Source of the DNA: Chitinophaga sp. XS-30
GTDB taxonomy: Bacteria; Bacteroidota; Bacteroidia; Chitinophagales; Chitinophagaceae
Reading direction: 5' to 3'
Length of the DNA stretch: 64,000 bases
Assembly (NCBI RefSeq): GCF_008086345.1
Contig: NZ_CP043006.1
Span: 5,020,032-5,084,031 of the forward strand
The position numbers and the translations under genes are program-made. Shown here piece after piece: positions 56,063-64,000 of the stretch. The notes under the pieces are model-generated. The model searched no databases. It saw only the letters and a list, made by a program, of their open reading frames with translations, and had not been told where the DNA came from. Within the stretch, counting starts at the first letter, position 1; the number at the start of each line of letters is the position of its first letter.

Positions 56063-56281
56063 TCAGGCGGCGATCACTACCGGATCTACAAAAGAGGTTA
56101 ACAGTGAGGAGGCCAGCGGGCCCACAAGCGGCGCAGTCATCACAAATCCCTTGGTCAGGAAGTAGCCGGCTTTCACAACAGTGAGCAGGTCACTAACATA
56201 TCCGCCGCCCTGAATTTCTTTCAGTTCCTGCGCGCTCAGGGCTTCACAGCCAAATTGTTTTTCCAGATTGTTTTGCATCAT
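56063..56281 (-). CDS. Double-glycine leader peptide (bacteriocin/RiPP-like precursor)
   Basis: The 72-residue product carries a canonical double-glycine leader: L15-S-A-Q-E-L-K-E-I-Q-G25-G26, matching LSxxELxxIxGG. Cleavage after G26 would release a 46-residue hydrophobic core starting GYVSDLLTVVKAGYF and ending VVIAA, with no cysteine, two Lys and two Asp, and several Gly. This is the form of class II bacteriocin or Bacteroidota GG-leader natural-product precursors, which are cleaved and exported by PCAT (C39 peptidase) ABC transporters. No such transporter or maturation enzyme is in the window. Two adjacent ATG codons are possible starts. It is monocistronic, ending at a bidirectional terminator. 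Function beyond secretion by a GG pathway is not shown. Confidence 0.75.
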   Translation of the reverse strand: MMQNNLEKQFGCEALSAQELKEIQGGGYVSDLLTVVKAGYFLTKGFVMTAPLVGPLASSLLTSFVDPVVIAA

Positions 56282-56363
56282 GACAGATTAAATGGGTGAA
56301 GAAATAGTTGAGGTTAATAATTTTGAATTTAATGATTGTTGCCTAATCTCCAGCATACCATTT

Positions 56364-56400
56364 TGTTCATTTTTAATCCCTTCTGTTCATTCTGTTCATT
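56364..56400. repeat. Three TGTTCATT repeats in the peptide/barrel intergenic region
   Basis: TGTTCATT occurs at 56364, 56384 and 56393, spaced 20 and 9 bases. It lies between the divergent GG-leader peptide and the beta-barrel gene, where a regulator site would be expected. Confidence 0.5.
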
Positions 56401-56494
56401 TATCCTTACAAAAGGCAAAAAAATATTTCCCTCCCCTTTGGGGTACCCCGGCATTTCTCCGTCATATATGCAGAAACCACAAAAAAGAAATATC

Positions 56495-57091
56495 ATGAAA
56501 CAGATCATGCTGGTCTGCGCAGTATTGCTGCTCAGCCAATTCGCAAAGGCACAACATATCGAAACCCTGACCAGCCGGACAGGTAAACCCTCCAGCTTCG
56601 GCGCATACGGGAACGCCCAGGGAAAGATCACTGCTATAGATGGCAAATTTGCGGTCATGACAGGAGGTTATGGCGGCGTATTCCTCAACAAGAAGATATT
56701 GCTGGGCGCCGCAGGGTATTCCCTGGCCAACCGTATCAAAGTACCGCAGCAGGAGGACCGGAACTGGAATGTATGGTACACCGGTGCGATAGCGGAATAT
56801 GTATTCAATTCGGACAAGCTCTTCCATTGGTCTGCCGGGGCCCTGCTGGGTGGCGGTGGCGTATCTCAGCGCACGGAATACCGCAAAGGCCGTGACGACG
56901 TGCATGTTTCCAGCGGGTTTGCCGTAGCAGAGCCATTCATCAATGCAGAAATGAACATTACCCATTACCTGCGCATTACCGCAGGCGGCTCATGGCGGCA
57001 GACCTTCGGAACCAGCTCCGGTGCAGGCATCACGGATGCCAAACTCAGCGCCCCGGCCTTCCACCTCGGCATCAAAGCCGGGCTGTTCTGA
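56495..57091 (+). CDS. Hypothetical outer membrane beta-barrel protein
   Basis: The 198-residue protein has a signal peptide (about 1-19, ending AKAQ) and alternating hydrophobic strands with Gly/aromatic turns, ending in F, the usual outer-membrane barrel terminus. I do not recognise a more exact family. It diverges from the GG-leader peptide. The frame is open from 56336 but the ATG at 56495 starts the signal peptide. It is followed by a -7 box for the next gene. Confidence 0.7.
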   Translation: MKQIMLVCAVLLLSQFAKAQHIETLTSRTGKPSSFGAYGNAQGKITAIDGKFAVMTGGYGGVFLNKKILLGAAGYSLANRIKVPQQEDRNWNVWYTGAIAEYVFNSDKLFHWSAGALLGGGGVSQRTEYRKGRDDVHVSSGFAVAEPFINAEMNITHYLRITAGGSWRQTFGTSSGAGITDAKLSAPAFHLGIKAGLF

Positions 57092-57133
57092 CCGTTCGTA
57101 CCAAACCACCGCCACCTTTTAATCGTTTTGCCC

Positions 57134-57141
57134 TAATTTTG
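57134..57141 (+). promoter_or_regulatory. -7 box of the STN-repeat gene
   Basis: TAATTTTG matches TAnnTTTG, 38 bases before the ATG at 57179. Confidence 0.45.
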
Positions 57142-57178
57142 GCCGCCGGGATCTGAAAAGACTGTCCCGGCGTCCGCC

Positions 57179-59197
57179 ATGTACAAACGCTCCGCTGTAT
57201 TGAAAAGCATCGTCCGCATCCTCCTTGTCACATCCGGTATATTGTCCGCCCCCGGCCTGTATGCACAACAGCCGCTCAGCAAAACCGTTTCCATAAAGGT
57301 CAGCAAACAACCGGTAGACACCGTATTGCAGCAACTATCCCGCCAGGGCAGGCTGCACTTCTCCTACGTTGGTACCCCATTCCGGAAAGACAGCCTCGTG
57401 ACCATCACCGTCATACAGAAAAGCGTCCGGCAGGTGCTGGACATCCTGTTCGATTACCGCATGCAATACATTGAATCGGGCGATAACATCATTCTGCAGC
57501 AGGCCGACGGCTACCGTGAAAGACATTATTCCATCAGCGGATATGTGCGGGACCGCGAGAACGGGCAGGCTATTTCCAATGCCAGTATTTACGAACGTGC
57601 AACCCTCTACTCCACCTTCACCGACGGTTCAGGATATTTTCACCTCCGGCTGAAGGACAGAGGGCGCATGCCTTCCGTTCAGCTGACCGTCAGCAAGGAA
57701 TTGTATATGGACACCGCGCTTTACGTCATGCCGGGGTTCGACCGCGAGATATCCGTAACGATCGCACCCGCAAAACCTGTGATGTTGCGGGAATTCACGG
57801 TTTCCGACCAGGTGGACAAAACATGGATCGGCAAACGCCTGCTTTCAGAAGGGCTGAGAAGGCAAACCCAGAACATTTCCCGGTTCTTTGCCAACAAGCC
57901 GTTTCAGTCGTCCCTCGTTCCCTCTGTTGGCTCACACGGGAAAATGGCCGGGCAGGTGGTCAATAAGGTATCCGTAAACCTTGTCGGCGGTTATTCCGCC
58001 GGATTGAACGGCGTAGAGTTTGCCGGCGGGTTCAATATCAATAAAAAGGATGTGCAGTATGTACAGGCAGCCGGTATTTTCAATGTCGTTGGCGGCAGTA
58101 TGAAGGGCGGGCAGGCCGCAGGAGGTGTCAACCAGGTCATGCGGTCCGTCAGCGGTGTGCAGGCCGCAGGCATCCTTAATACCGCCAATGATACCGTAAC
58201 CGGCGCGCAGCTGGCCGGCGTGCTCAACCGCGCCGGTGGAGATGTTACCGGCATACAGGCCGGGGGATTGCTCAATCGCGCCGGAGGAAAGGCCGCAGGC
58301 GCGCAATTCGCCGGGCTTGCCAATACCGTGAAAGACAGTCTGCATGGCGTTCAGGCTGCCGGCCTGGGAAATCATGTTAGCGGGAATGCCGGCGGTGCGC
58401 AGGCAGCGGGACTGATCAATCATGTACATGGCCATATGACCGGCGCTCAGGCGGCAGGGTTTGCCAATATTGTTTCCGGCGATGTTACCGGCCTTCAGAT
58501 CGCCGGAGCTGCAAATTTTAACCGAAGCAGCACTGTTGGCGCGAACATCGCCGGCGTATTCAATCACAGCCACCATCCCATGAAGGGTATGCAGCTGGCC
58601 GGTCTGGCCAACAACACAGGGGACAGTCTTAACGGCGTACAAATAGCACCGCTGGGCAACCGCAGCGGCGGCACCACACAGGGGCTGCAATTGGGCGTGG
58701 TGAATATTGCCGGCTGGCTGAAGGGAACGCAGATTGGCGTTGTGAACATATCTGACACCTCATCAGGTTACGGCATCGGACTGGTCAATATTGCCCGGAA
58801 AGGTGGTTATTACAAGTTATCACTGGCTGCCAATGACATCATGCCGCTCAACCTTGCGTTCAAAAGCGGGCGCAGCCAGTTCTACACCATGCTGTCAGGC
58901 GGGTATGATCCTGATGAGGAACGGCATGCCCTCGGACTGGGGATAGGCCGTGCCTTCCATTTGTCGGAACGCTTCGCGATCACCACGGAAATATTGCAGC
59001 AACATATATTTTCTTCAGGGTGGAAGTCACTCGGAGATATTTACAGATTTCAACCACAACTTCATTTGCGACTGAAACGCTGGTTTTCCCTTCATGCCGG
59101 TCCCGCTCTTACATTCAGCGATGATTTTAAAGACGCCGGATTATTGGCCGGGCAAGGCTTTTGGGCAGGATGGCAAATTGGTTTGAGTTTATTTTGA
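57179..59197 (+). CDS. STN domain protein with 16-residue surface repeats (LA_2272-like)
   Basis: The 672-residue secreted protein has a signal peptide (about 1-30), an STN (secretin/TonB short N-terminal) domain (about 35-105), a carboxypeptidase-regulatory-like Ig domain (about 118-200), a linker, then a block of about sixteen 16-residue repeats (about 277-540) of the form GxQxAGxxN, and a C-terminal segment that may form barrel strands (ending GLSLF). The repeats resemble the LA_2272-type surface repeat and would likely coil into a solenoid. STN domains normally sit on TonB receptors or secretins, neither of which is present here. Function unknown. Confidence 0.75.
   Translation: MYKRSAVLKSIVRILLVTSGILSAPGLYAQQPLSKTVSIKVSKQPVDTVLQQLSRQGRLHFSYVGTPFRKDSLVTITVIQKSVRQVLDILFDYRMQYIESGDNIILQQADGYRERHYSISGYVRDRENGQAISNASIYERATLYSTFTDGSGYFHLRLKDRGRMPSVQLTVSKELYMDTALYVMPGFDREISVTIAPAKPVMLREFTVSDQVDKTWIGKRLLSEGLRRQTQNISRFFANKPFQSSLVPSVGSHGKMAGQVVNKVSVNLVGGYSAGLNGVEFAGGFNINKKDVQYVQAAGIFNVVGGSMKGGQAAGGVNQVMRSVSGVQAAGILNTANDTVTGAQLAGVLNRAGGDVTGIQAGGLLNRAGGKAAGAQFAGLANTVKDSLHGVQAAGLGNHVSGNAGGAQAAGLINHVHGHMTGAQAAGFANIVSGDVTGLQIAGAANFNRSSTVGANIAGVFNHSHHPMKGMQLAGLANNTGDSLNGVQIAPLGNRSGGTTQGLQLGVVNIAGWLKGTQIGVVNISDTSSGYGIGLVNIARKGGYYKLSLAANDIMPLNLAFKSGRSQFYTMLSGGYDPDEERHALGLGIGRAFHLSERFAITTEILQQHIFSSGWKSLGDIYRFQPQLHLRLKRWFSLHAGPALTFSDDFKDAGLLAGQGFWAGWQIGLSLF
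58008..58800 (+). repeat. Sixteen-residue (48-bp) GxQxAGxxN repeats
   Basis: About sixteen units with a strict 16-residue period, such as TGAQLAGVLNRAGGDV, run without gaps, the last ones shifting to LGVVNIAG and GVVNIS. Bases vary between units while the residue pattern holds. Confidence 0.85.
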
Positions 59198-59274
59198 TGA
59201 AATTCCTGTACGATGTCATTGCAGTAAAAAAGAATTAAAGTAATTTGCCGCCATTGTTATTGTTAACCAAGTTG

Positions 59275-59751
59275 ATGAGCATGAATCATGCGAAGTATGA
59301 GCCACTACTGATATCAACAGATGGCCGTGAATTCAAATTCACCAGTGACGGACCGAAAGGTAAAATTCAAAAGATCGTTCAGTTCATTGAAACCGAAGAT
59401 CCTTCCATTTATAACCTTGCCTTCGGGGATCTTTTATCTGACGGTTATATAGATGATCATGTAAAAAATGATAATAAAGACAGGAATAAGATCCTGGCCA
59501 CAGTTGCGGCAAGCGTGTACGAATTTACGGCCTGCAACGCCGGGAAATATGTATTCTTCACTGGCAGCACACCCGAAAGAACGCGACTGTACAGGATTGC
59601 GTTGGCCATTAACCTGGAAGAACTGAGCAGAGACTTTGAAATATTCGGCATGAACATCGTGAAAGGTTGCTATTGCGCAAAGCCGTTTGTGAAAGGGGTA
59701 GCATATGAAGGATTTCTTGTGAAACGAAAAAAAATACTTAGTTTTATGTAG
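59275..59751 (+). CDS. DUF6934 family protein
   Basis: The 158-residue cytoplasmic protein matches the DUF6934 pattern: EFKFTSDGPKGKIQKIVQF, YNLAFGDLLSDG, ATVAASVYEFT, then GSTPERTRLYRIAL and FLVKRK at the C-terminus. The family is widespread in Bacteroidota with no known function. An alternative start is the ATG at 59281. A 51-residue basic ORF follows by 58 bases and ends in a TTAA stop overlap with the next gene, so the two may form a cassette. Confidence 0.82.
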   Translation: MSMNHAKYEPLLISTDGREFKFTSDGPKGKIQKIVQFIETEDPSIYNLAFGDLLSDGYIDDHVKNDNKDRNKILATVAASVYEFTACNAGKYVFFTGSTPERTRLYRIALAINLEELSRDFEIFGMNIVKGCYCAKPFVKGVAYEGFLVKRKKILSFM

Positions 59752-59809
59752 TGAAGTGAGAACAGATGAAATAACATTCCATCTGACCGTAAAAAATAAA
59801 CATGAACAG

Positions 59810-59965
59810 ATGAAAACAAAAAAAGAATTGAAAGGAGCCGCCGCGCTTGGAGTGAAAGTCAGAAGAGACCGTTCTCTCGACAAACTTTCCGGGAAAGTAT
59901 TATTCCCCGAAAAACTTAAAACGGCCAACGCCATGATCTCCCGGCTGAAATGGGGAACAGTTTAA
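59810..59965 (+). CDS. Small basic protein paired with the DUF6934 gene
   Basis: The 51-residue protein is rich in Lys/Arg (about one residue in four) and Leu, with no Cys or signal peptide; I do not recognise a family. A GTG at 59756 is in frame but the ATG at 59810 is preferred. It follows the DUF6934 gene and its stop overlaps the stop of the convergent flavoprotein gene (TTAA, 59962-59965). A toxin-antitoxin or cassette role is only a guess. Confidence 0.55.
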   Translation: MKTKKELKGAAALGVKVRRDRSLDKLSGKVLFPEKLKTANAMISRLKWGTV

Positions 59966-61209
59966 CCTTTCCTTTCCCCCAAACCGGCAGCGATCCAGCC
60001 GCTGGTCCATGCATGTTGAAAGTTGAACCCGCCGGTGATCCCGTCCACATCCATGATCTCGCCGGCAAAGAACAAACCGGGCACTACTCTGCTCTCCATT
60101 GTATTCGGATCTATTTCCGATAACCGCACTCCCCCACAGGTCACAAACTCTTCCTTAAAAGTCGTTTTCCCTTTAACAGGAAATTCCATACCGGTCAAAC
60201 ACCGGATCAGCTTATGCTGTTCCTTTCCTGGCAGATCCGCCCAGCGCACTTCTTCGTGTATGCCTGCCTGTTGTAGCAGAAAATGCCAGAGCCTTTGCGG
60301 CAATCCGAAAGGATTTTTGGCATGCATCATCTGTCCACCCATATTCAGCCGTATCCCGTGCCAGGCATCACGGAGCGCGCTTTCATGCTGATCCGGCAAC
60401 CAGTTGACCACCAGGGTAAAGGTATATTGCAGGCTTTGCAGCAGCCGCGCGCCCCAGGCGGACAAACGCAGGATCACCGGACCGCTCATGCCCCAGTGCG
60501 TAATGAGCAAGGGGCCGGCCTCCTGGAGCTTCGTTCCCGCTATCTTCACCTGTGCATGGGGAACAGACACACCCATCAGGGCTGTGACCGGATGTTCCGG
60601 CATATTGAAAGTAAAAAGCGATGGCGCCGGCGGTTCAATGGTATGCCCCAGTTCCTGCAGCCAGTTGAACTTCTCCGCCTGAGCATATCCGCCTGCGGCG
60701 ATGCAAACATATCTGGCTTCCAGGGTATTGCCGCCCGGCAGATGCAATATCCATTTTTCTTTCTGCCGGCTAATCCGGCTTACTTCCGACTGTACCGCCA
60801 CTTTTACGCCGTACCTGTCCGCTTCCCGCAGCAGGCAGTCGATAATTGTCCCGGAGCTGTCCGTAACAGGGAACATCCGGCCGTCATCCTCCGTTTTCAG
60901 TTCCACTCCCCGGTCTGCAAACCAGCGGACCGTATCCTGCACAAAGAAATGCGGGAATGAGCGCTTCAGGAACTGCGCTCCACGGGGATAGCGCTTAACC
61001 ATTGCTGAAATGCTCGTCAATGCATGGGTGACATTACATCGCCCTCCGCCGGAAACCTTTACTTTGGAGAGCAGTTTGTTCGTCTTTTCCAGCAGGCGGA
61101 CTTCCAGATGCGGGTGGAGCCTGGCGGCGTTCACCGCACAGAAGAACCCGGCCGCACCGCCGCCGATCACTACCAGTCTGTTTGTACCATTTTCATCGTT
61201 CTGACCCAT
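59962..61209 (-). CDS. HI0933-family flavoprotein (BaiN/RdsA-like NAD(P)/FAD oxidoreductase)
   Basis: The 415-residue protein has the FAD motif VVIGGGAAGFFCA (residues 13-25), the family signature VSGGGRCNVT (53-62) and a C-terminal GEIMDVDGITGGFNFQHA stretch. HI0933-like flavoproteins are cytoplasmic and of uncertain substrate, with some members reducing bile-acid intermediates. It converges on the DUF6934 cassette with overlapping stops and is divergent from the plug-domain gene. Confidence 0.88.
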   Translation of the reverse strand: MGQNDENGTNRLVVIGGGAAGFFCAVNAARLHPHLEVRLLEKTNKLLSKVKVSGGGRCNVTHALTSISAMVKRYPRGAQFLKRSFPHFFVQDTVRWFADRGVELKTEDDGRMFPVTDSSGTIIDCLLREADRYGVKVAVQSEVSRISRQKEKWILHLPGGNTLEARYVCIAAGGYAQAEKFNWLQELGHTIEPPAPSLFTFNMPEHPVTALMGVSVPHAQVKIAGTKLQEAGPLLITHWGMSGPVILRLSAWGARLLQSLQYTFTLVVNWLPDQHESALRDAWHGIRLNMGGQMMHAKNPFGLPQRLWHFLLQQAGIHEEVRWADLPGKEQHKLIRCLTGMEFPVKGKTTFKEEFVTCGGVRLSEIDPNTMESRVVPGLFFAGEIMDVDGITGGFNFQHAWTSGWIAAGLGERKG

Positions 61210-61325
61210 ATTCCGGCGAATTTCGGACTTAAATGCGCAAAAATGAAATGTTAAAATCCGGCAATTCTTCCCTACTAATTATTCGTAATTCATTATCTTG
61301 TTGGTTTAAACAGATAGCCAACGCC

Positions 61326-63761
61326 ATGCAACGCAAATCCCTGCTAAAGTTTCGTAACCTGTTCATCGTCGGCTTCCTGGCCATCGGAGCCTGGGGTATA
61401 ACAGGTTTCAGGTTACCCGATGACTGGACGGACAGGATCGTCACCGCACTACAAAAATTCGCCCAAAACTACCCACAGGAAAAGGTGTACCTCCATTTTG
61501 ACAAAGATTATTACGCTGCCGGGGAAACCATGTGGTTTTCCGCATACATCACCCTGAATGACCTCCCCGCCCTCGGGGCCCGCAACCTCTACGCGGAGTT
61601 ACGGGACGCCAAGGGCGCCATCGTTCAGAAAGAGCTGGTACTGGCATATGAAGGCGGGGCCGCGGGCGAATTCCAGCTGCCGGAGAACATGAAACCGGGC
61701 CTTTACCAGGTAAGAGCTTACACGGCCTGGATGCTTAACTTCGATTCTACCTTTCTCTTCTACAGGAATATACAGGTCTTCGACCCCAAAAGCGGCGCCG
61801 CAGGCGATAAAGCTACGTCCAAGAACTACGCCGTGCAGTTCTTCCCCGAAGGGGGGGACCTGATCCAGGAAGTCAACAGCACCGTAGCATTTAAAGCCAT
61901 TGATGAGAATGGCTACCCGATAAAAGTGGCCGGCGTAGTGCGCAACAGCAAAGATGAACAAGTGGGCGTCATCGAAACCGTACACGATGGTATGGGCGCT
62001 TTTGAGCTGAAACCCGTAGCCGGTGAAACCTACAAAGCCGTTGTGGAATCTGCCAGCGGCCAGCAGAAAACATTCCCGCTTCCCGCCGTTAAACCCTCCG
62101 GTATTGCACTGAAAGTGTTTAACCGCGGCGCACGGATATTTTACCTGACCGGCTTCCATGGACTGGACAAAAATTTCAACGAACTGGTACTGATCGCCCA
62201 GATGCAGAACCAGATGGTATATAAAGCCATGCTGAACATAGAGGAAGGAAAGGTAAGCGGATTAATCCCCGCCAAAGACCTCCCCTCCGGTATCATGCAA
62301 CTCACCGTTTTCGATAAAACAGGCCGCCCGCTCAGCGAAAGGATCGTGTACCTCAATCAGCGGACCGATACCCTGGATTTCTTCCTGGACCCCCAGGAAC
62401 TGAACAAAGGCCCGCGGGAAAGAACAGAACTGGTGCTGCAGGTGCCCGACTCCATGCGCGGACGTGTAAGCGTATCCGTTACTGATGCCGACCAGGTACC
62501 AAGAGATGCCAACGCCAATAATATCATTACCCATAATCAGCTCACCTCAGACCTTCACGGGTATGTACATAACCCATACTGGTATTTCCGTAACGACAGT
62601 GCCAGTACGCTGAAAGCGCTGGACCTGGTGATGCTGACGAACGGATGGCGGCGTTTCGACTGGCAGAAGATCATCAATGACAAATTCCCGGAACTCCGTT
62701 ATCCCTATGAACAGGGAATTTCCGTTTCCGGCACCGCCTATGCCGCAGGCCGCAATCCGGTAACGGACGGCCAGGTGAGCTTCCTGATCCGCATACCGGT
62801 AGACAGCTCTACAGCCATTGCTTCATCCCCCGTGGATGCGCGGGGCCGCTTCTCGCTGGATAACATGCTCTTCAGCGATACCGCCAATATTTACTTTCAG
62901 GGAAATATGACGAATAAAAAATGGAGAGATGTGGATGTGGAGTTTGACCGTCACTTCTTTGACGTGTACGCTCCGGTAAAAACACCCATCCCCTTGTTGC
63001 CGCCACCACCGATAGACGATCGTATGCTGAAAAACTATCTGGCTACGGTGAATGAAGGCAATACGGTAAACCGGACCATCACGAACCGGACCATCTACCT
63101 GAAGGAAGTGAATGTCAATGCCAAGAAGCCAACAGCAGCACAGACCACCAACGAACGGTACACTTCCGGCATGTTCACAAGCGATAACGGTTATACGTTC
63201 GATCTGACACAGGAAAATCCCGTGGCTTTCAATGTATTCCAATACCTCCAGGCCAGAGTGCCCGGCCTGCAGATCAACGGGAACGTCAACAGTCCGACCC
63301 TTTCCTGGCGCGGCGGTACGCCCGGTGTGTTCCTGGACCAGATGCCGGTGGATATCCAGACCGTAGCGAACATCCCCATGGCGGATGTTGCGCTGATCAA
63401 AGTATTCCGTCCGCCGTTCCTCGGCGGCTTTGGCGGCGGAGATGGCGCCATCGCCATATGGACACGCAGAGGCGGCGATTCCCAACCGGACCCGAACGCC
63501 AAGAGCCTGGAGCTTATGAAAAAAGGCGGCTACCGCATACTGAAAGAATTCTACAGTCCGGACTATGCCGTGAGAAAAGAAGTGCACCGCCTGCCGGACA
63601 AACGCCTGACCTTATACTGGAACCCTAGTCTGCGTATTGACACAACAAACAACACCGCTCGTTTCACGTTCTACAACAACGACTTTACGAAGAACTACCA
63701 TGTTGTGCTGGAAGCAATGGACCAGTATGGCCGGGTAGGCAGGGTGGAAAAGGATTTCTGA
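61326..63761 (+). CDS. Macroglobulin-like/TonB-plug domain protein without a barrel
   Basis: The 811-residue protein has an N-terminal hydrophobic segment (about 10-28), then KVYLHFDKDYYAAGETMWF, typical of alpha-2-macroglobulin-like MG2 domains in Bacteroidota, several Ig-like domains, and a TonB-receptor plug-like domain (about 640-715, LQARVPGLQINGNVNSPTLS). After the plug only about 95 residues remain, too few for a 22-strand barrel. The ATG at 61326 is preferred to an upstream frame start at 61233. Such plug-only proteins may gate or partner a separate barrel; substrate unknown. Confidence 0.8.
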   Translation: MQRKSLLKFRNLFIVGFLAIGAWGITGFRLPDDWTDRIVTALQKFAQNYPQEKVYLHFDKDYYAAGETMWFSAYITLNDLPALGARNLYAELRDAKGAIVQKELVLAYEGGAAGEFQLPENMKPGLYQVRAYTAWMLNFDSTFLFYRNIQVFDPKSGAAGDKATSKNYAVQFFPEGGDLIQEVNSTVAFKAIDENGYPIKVAGVVRNSKDEQVGVIETVHDGMGAFELKPVAGETYKAVVESASGQQKTFPLPAVKPSGIALKVFNRGARIFYLTGFHGLDKNFNELVLIAQMQNQMVYKAMLNIEEGKVSGLIPAKDLPSGIMQLTVFDKTGRPLSERIVYLNQRTDTLDFFLDPQELNKGPRERTELVLQVPDSMRGRVSVSVTDADQVPRDANANNIITHNQLTSDLHGYVHNPYWYFRNDSASTLKALDLVMLTNGWRRFDWQKIINDKFPELRYPYEQGISVSGTAYAAGRNPVTDGQVSFLIRIPVDSSTAIASSPVDARGRFSLDNMLFSDTANIYFQGNMTNKKWRDVDVEFDRHFFDVYAPVKTPIPLLPPPPIDDRMLKNYLATVNEGNTVNRTITNRTIYLKEVNVNAKKPTAAQTTNERYTSGMFTSDNGYTFDLTQENPVAFNVFQYLQARVPGLQINGNVNSPTLSWRGGTPGVFLDQMPVDIQTVANIPMADVALIKVFRPPFLGGFGGGDGAIAIWTRRGGDSQPDPNAKSLELMKKGGYRILKEFYSPDYAVRKEVHRLPDKRLTLYWNPSLRIDTTNNTARFTFYNNDFTKNYHVVLEAMDQYGRVGRVEKDF

Positions 63762-63780
63762 CCATCGTAACTTTCATAAA

Positions 63781-63814
63781 AAAAGCGGGGCATTGTACGC
63801 AATGCTCCGCTTTT
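63781..63814. terminator. Bidirectional terminator at the right end
   Basis: AAAAGCGGGGCATTG pairs with CAATGCTCCGCTTTT around TACG with one G-T pair. It lies between convergent genes and has T-rich 3' arms on both strands. Confidence 0.88.
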
Positions 63815-63834
63815 CTGTTTCAAGCATATCCCGG

Positions 63835-64000
63835 TCAGTCTTTCAGCTTGTTCAGATAAAAGCTGAGTTTGAACAACAACTCGTCCTGCAGGCCGGCCCT
63901 CAGCTTGGCCTCGTCGTCCGTAATGCCCAGTCTGCGAAGGCGTTGATAGTACACGTAGGAACCGCCCACCAGCTCCAGGCATTCCTGTATCTTGGTTTTC
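63835..64000 (-). CDS. Hypothetical protein, C-terminal fragment
   Basis: The frame is open through the window end and stops with TGA at 63835-63837, giving the last 55 residues: a helical, Leu/Lys/Tyr-rich sequence ending FYLNKLKD. It is the end of a gene that enters from the right, and I cannot name its family. The overlapping ORF in another frame at 63695-63982 is a shadow of it and of the convergent gene. Confidence 0.6.
   Translation of the reverse strand, partial: KTKIQECLELVGGSYVYYQRLRRLGITDDEAKLRAGLQDELLFKLSFYLNKLKD

Noticed and set aside
57179..59197. Calling the STN-repeat protein a TonB-dependent receptor
   Set aside because: There is no plug or 22-strand barrel; the STN domain is followed by an Ig domain and short repeats.
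63695..63982. Minus-strand ORF of 95 codons at the right end
   Set aside because: It runs through the terminator hairpin and the plug gene end; the frame ending at 63835 is the more likely gene.

Overview
The window reads as chromosomal DNA of a Bacteroidota bacterium, most likely a Chitinophagaceae/Chitinophaga-like soil organism. The support is a T9SS type B C-terminal sorting domain, a PorP/SprF protein, SusC-type plug and STN domains, a periplasmic-propeller histidine kinase, families largely confined to this phylum (DUF6934, DUF2911), almost no Shine-Dalgarno sites, and several TAnnTTTG -7 promoter boxes just upstream of genes. No rRNA, tRNA, CRISPR array, insertion sequence or phage gene was seen. 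No stretch longer than 300 bases lacks a gene; the longest gaps (37443-37698, 8458-8701, 52302-52535, 56282-56494) carry promoter-like, repeat or terminator-like elements or nothing recognisable.

Left part (1-10.2 kb): the end of a sodium/solute symporter and a GH105 unsaturated glycuronyl hydrolase on the plus strand face a minus-strand catabolic operon. That operon encodes the complete four-step trans-4-hydroxy-L-proline pathway to 2-oxoglutarate (deaminase, semialdehyde dehydrogenase, epimerase, D-hydroxyproline dehydrogenase) and ends with a secreted DUF885 putative peptidase. A -7 box and 21-bp-spaced direct repeats precede it. A separate Tat-signal Gfo/Idh/MocA oxidoreductase follows.

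Centre (10.3-41.5 kb): a single uninterrupted 24.1-kb ORF encodes an 8036-residue secreted protein. In order it has a signal peptide, a right-handed beta-helix region, seven ~400-residue DUF8202/LamG-like modules, thirty Calx-beta-like repeats, three DUF11-like repeats and a T9SS type B sorting domain. Downstream in the same direction are a PorP/SprF-like outer membrane protein and a TPR-PD40-OmpA protein, an arrangement like the SprB-SprF gliding/adhesion loci. A perfect 10-bp hairpin lies between the giant gene and porP. The Calx-beta array shows a higher-order duplication of about 1.88 kb. On the other side, a NarL-type response regulator diverges from the giant gene and converges on a propeller-Y_Y_Y sensor kinase, the two sharing a TTAA stop overlap.

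Right part (41.5-64 kb): mostly housekeeping genes (peptidase E, methionine aminopeptidase, DUF5009 acyltransferase-like, aldose epimerase-like, AlkD-like, GNAT, BioA, DUF2911, two membrane-anchored SRPBCC paralogues, ABC-2 permease, lipoprotein, SppA, FolK, deoxynucleoside kinase). The unusual accessory genes are a 72-residue peptide with a canonical double-glycine leader, an STN-domain protein carrying about sixteen 16-residue GxQxAGxxN repeats, a DUF6934 gene paired with a 51-residue basic ORF, and a macroglobulin-like/TonB-plug protein lacking a barrel.
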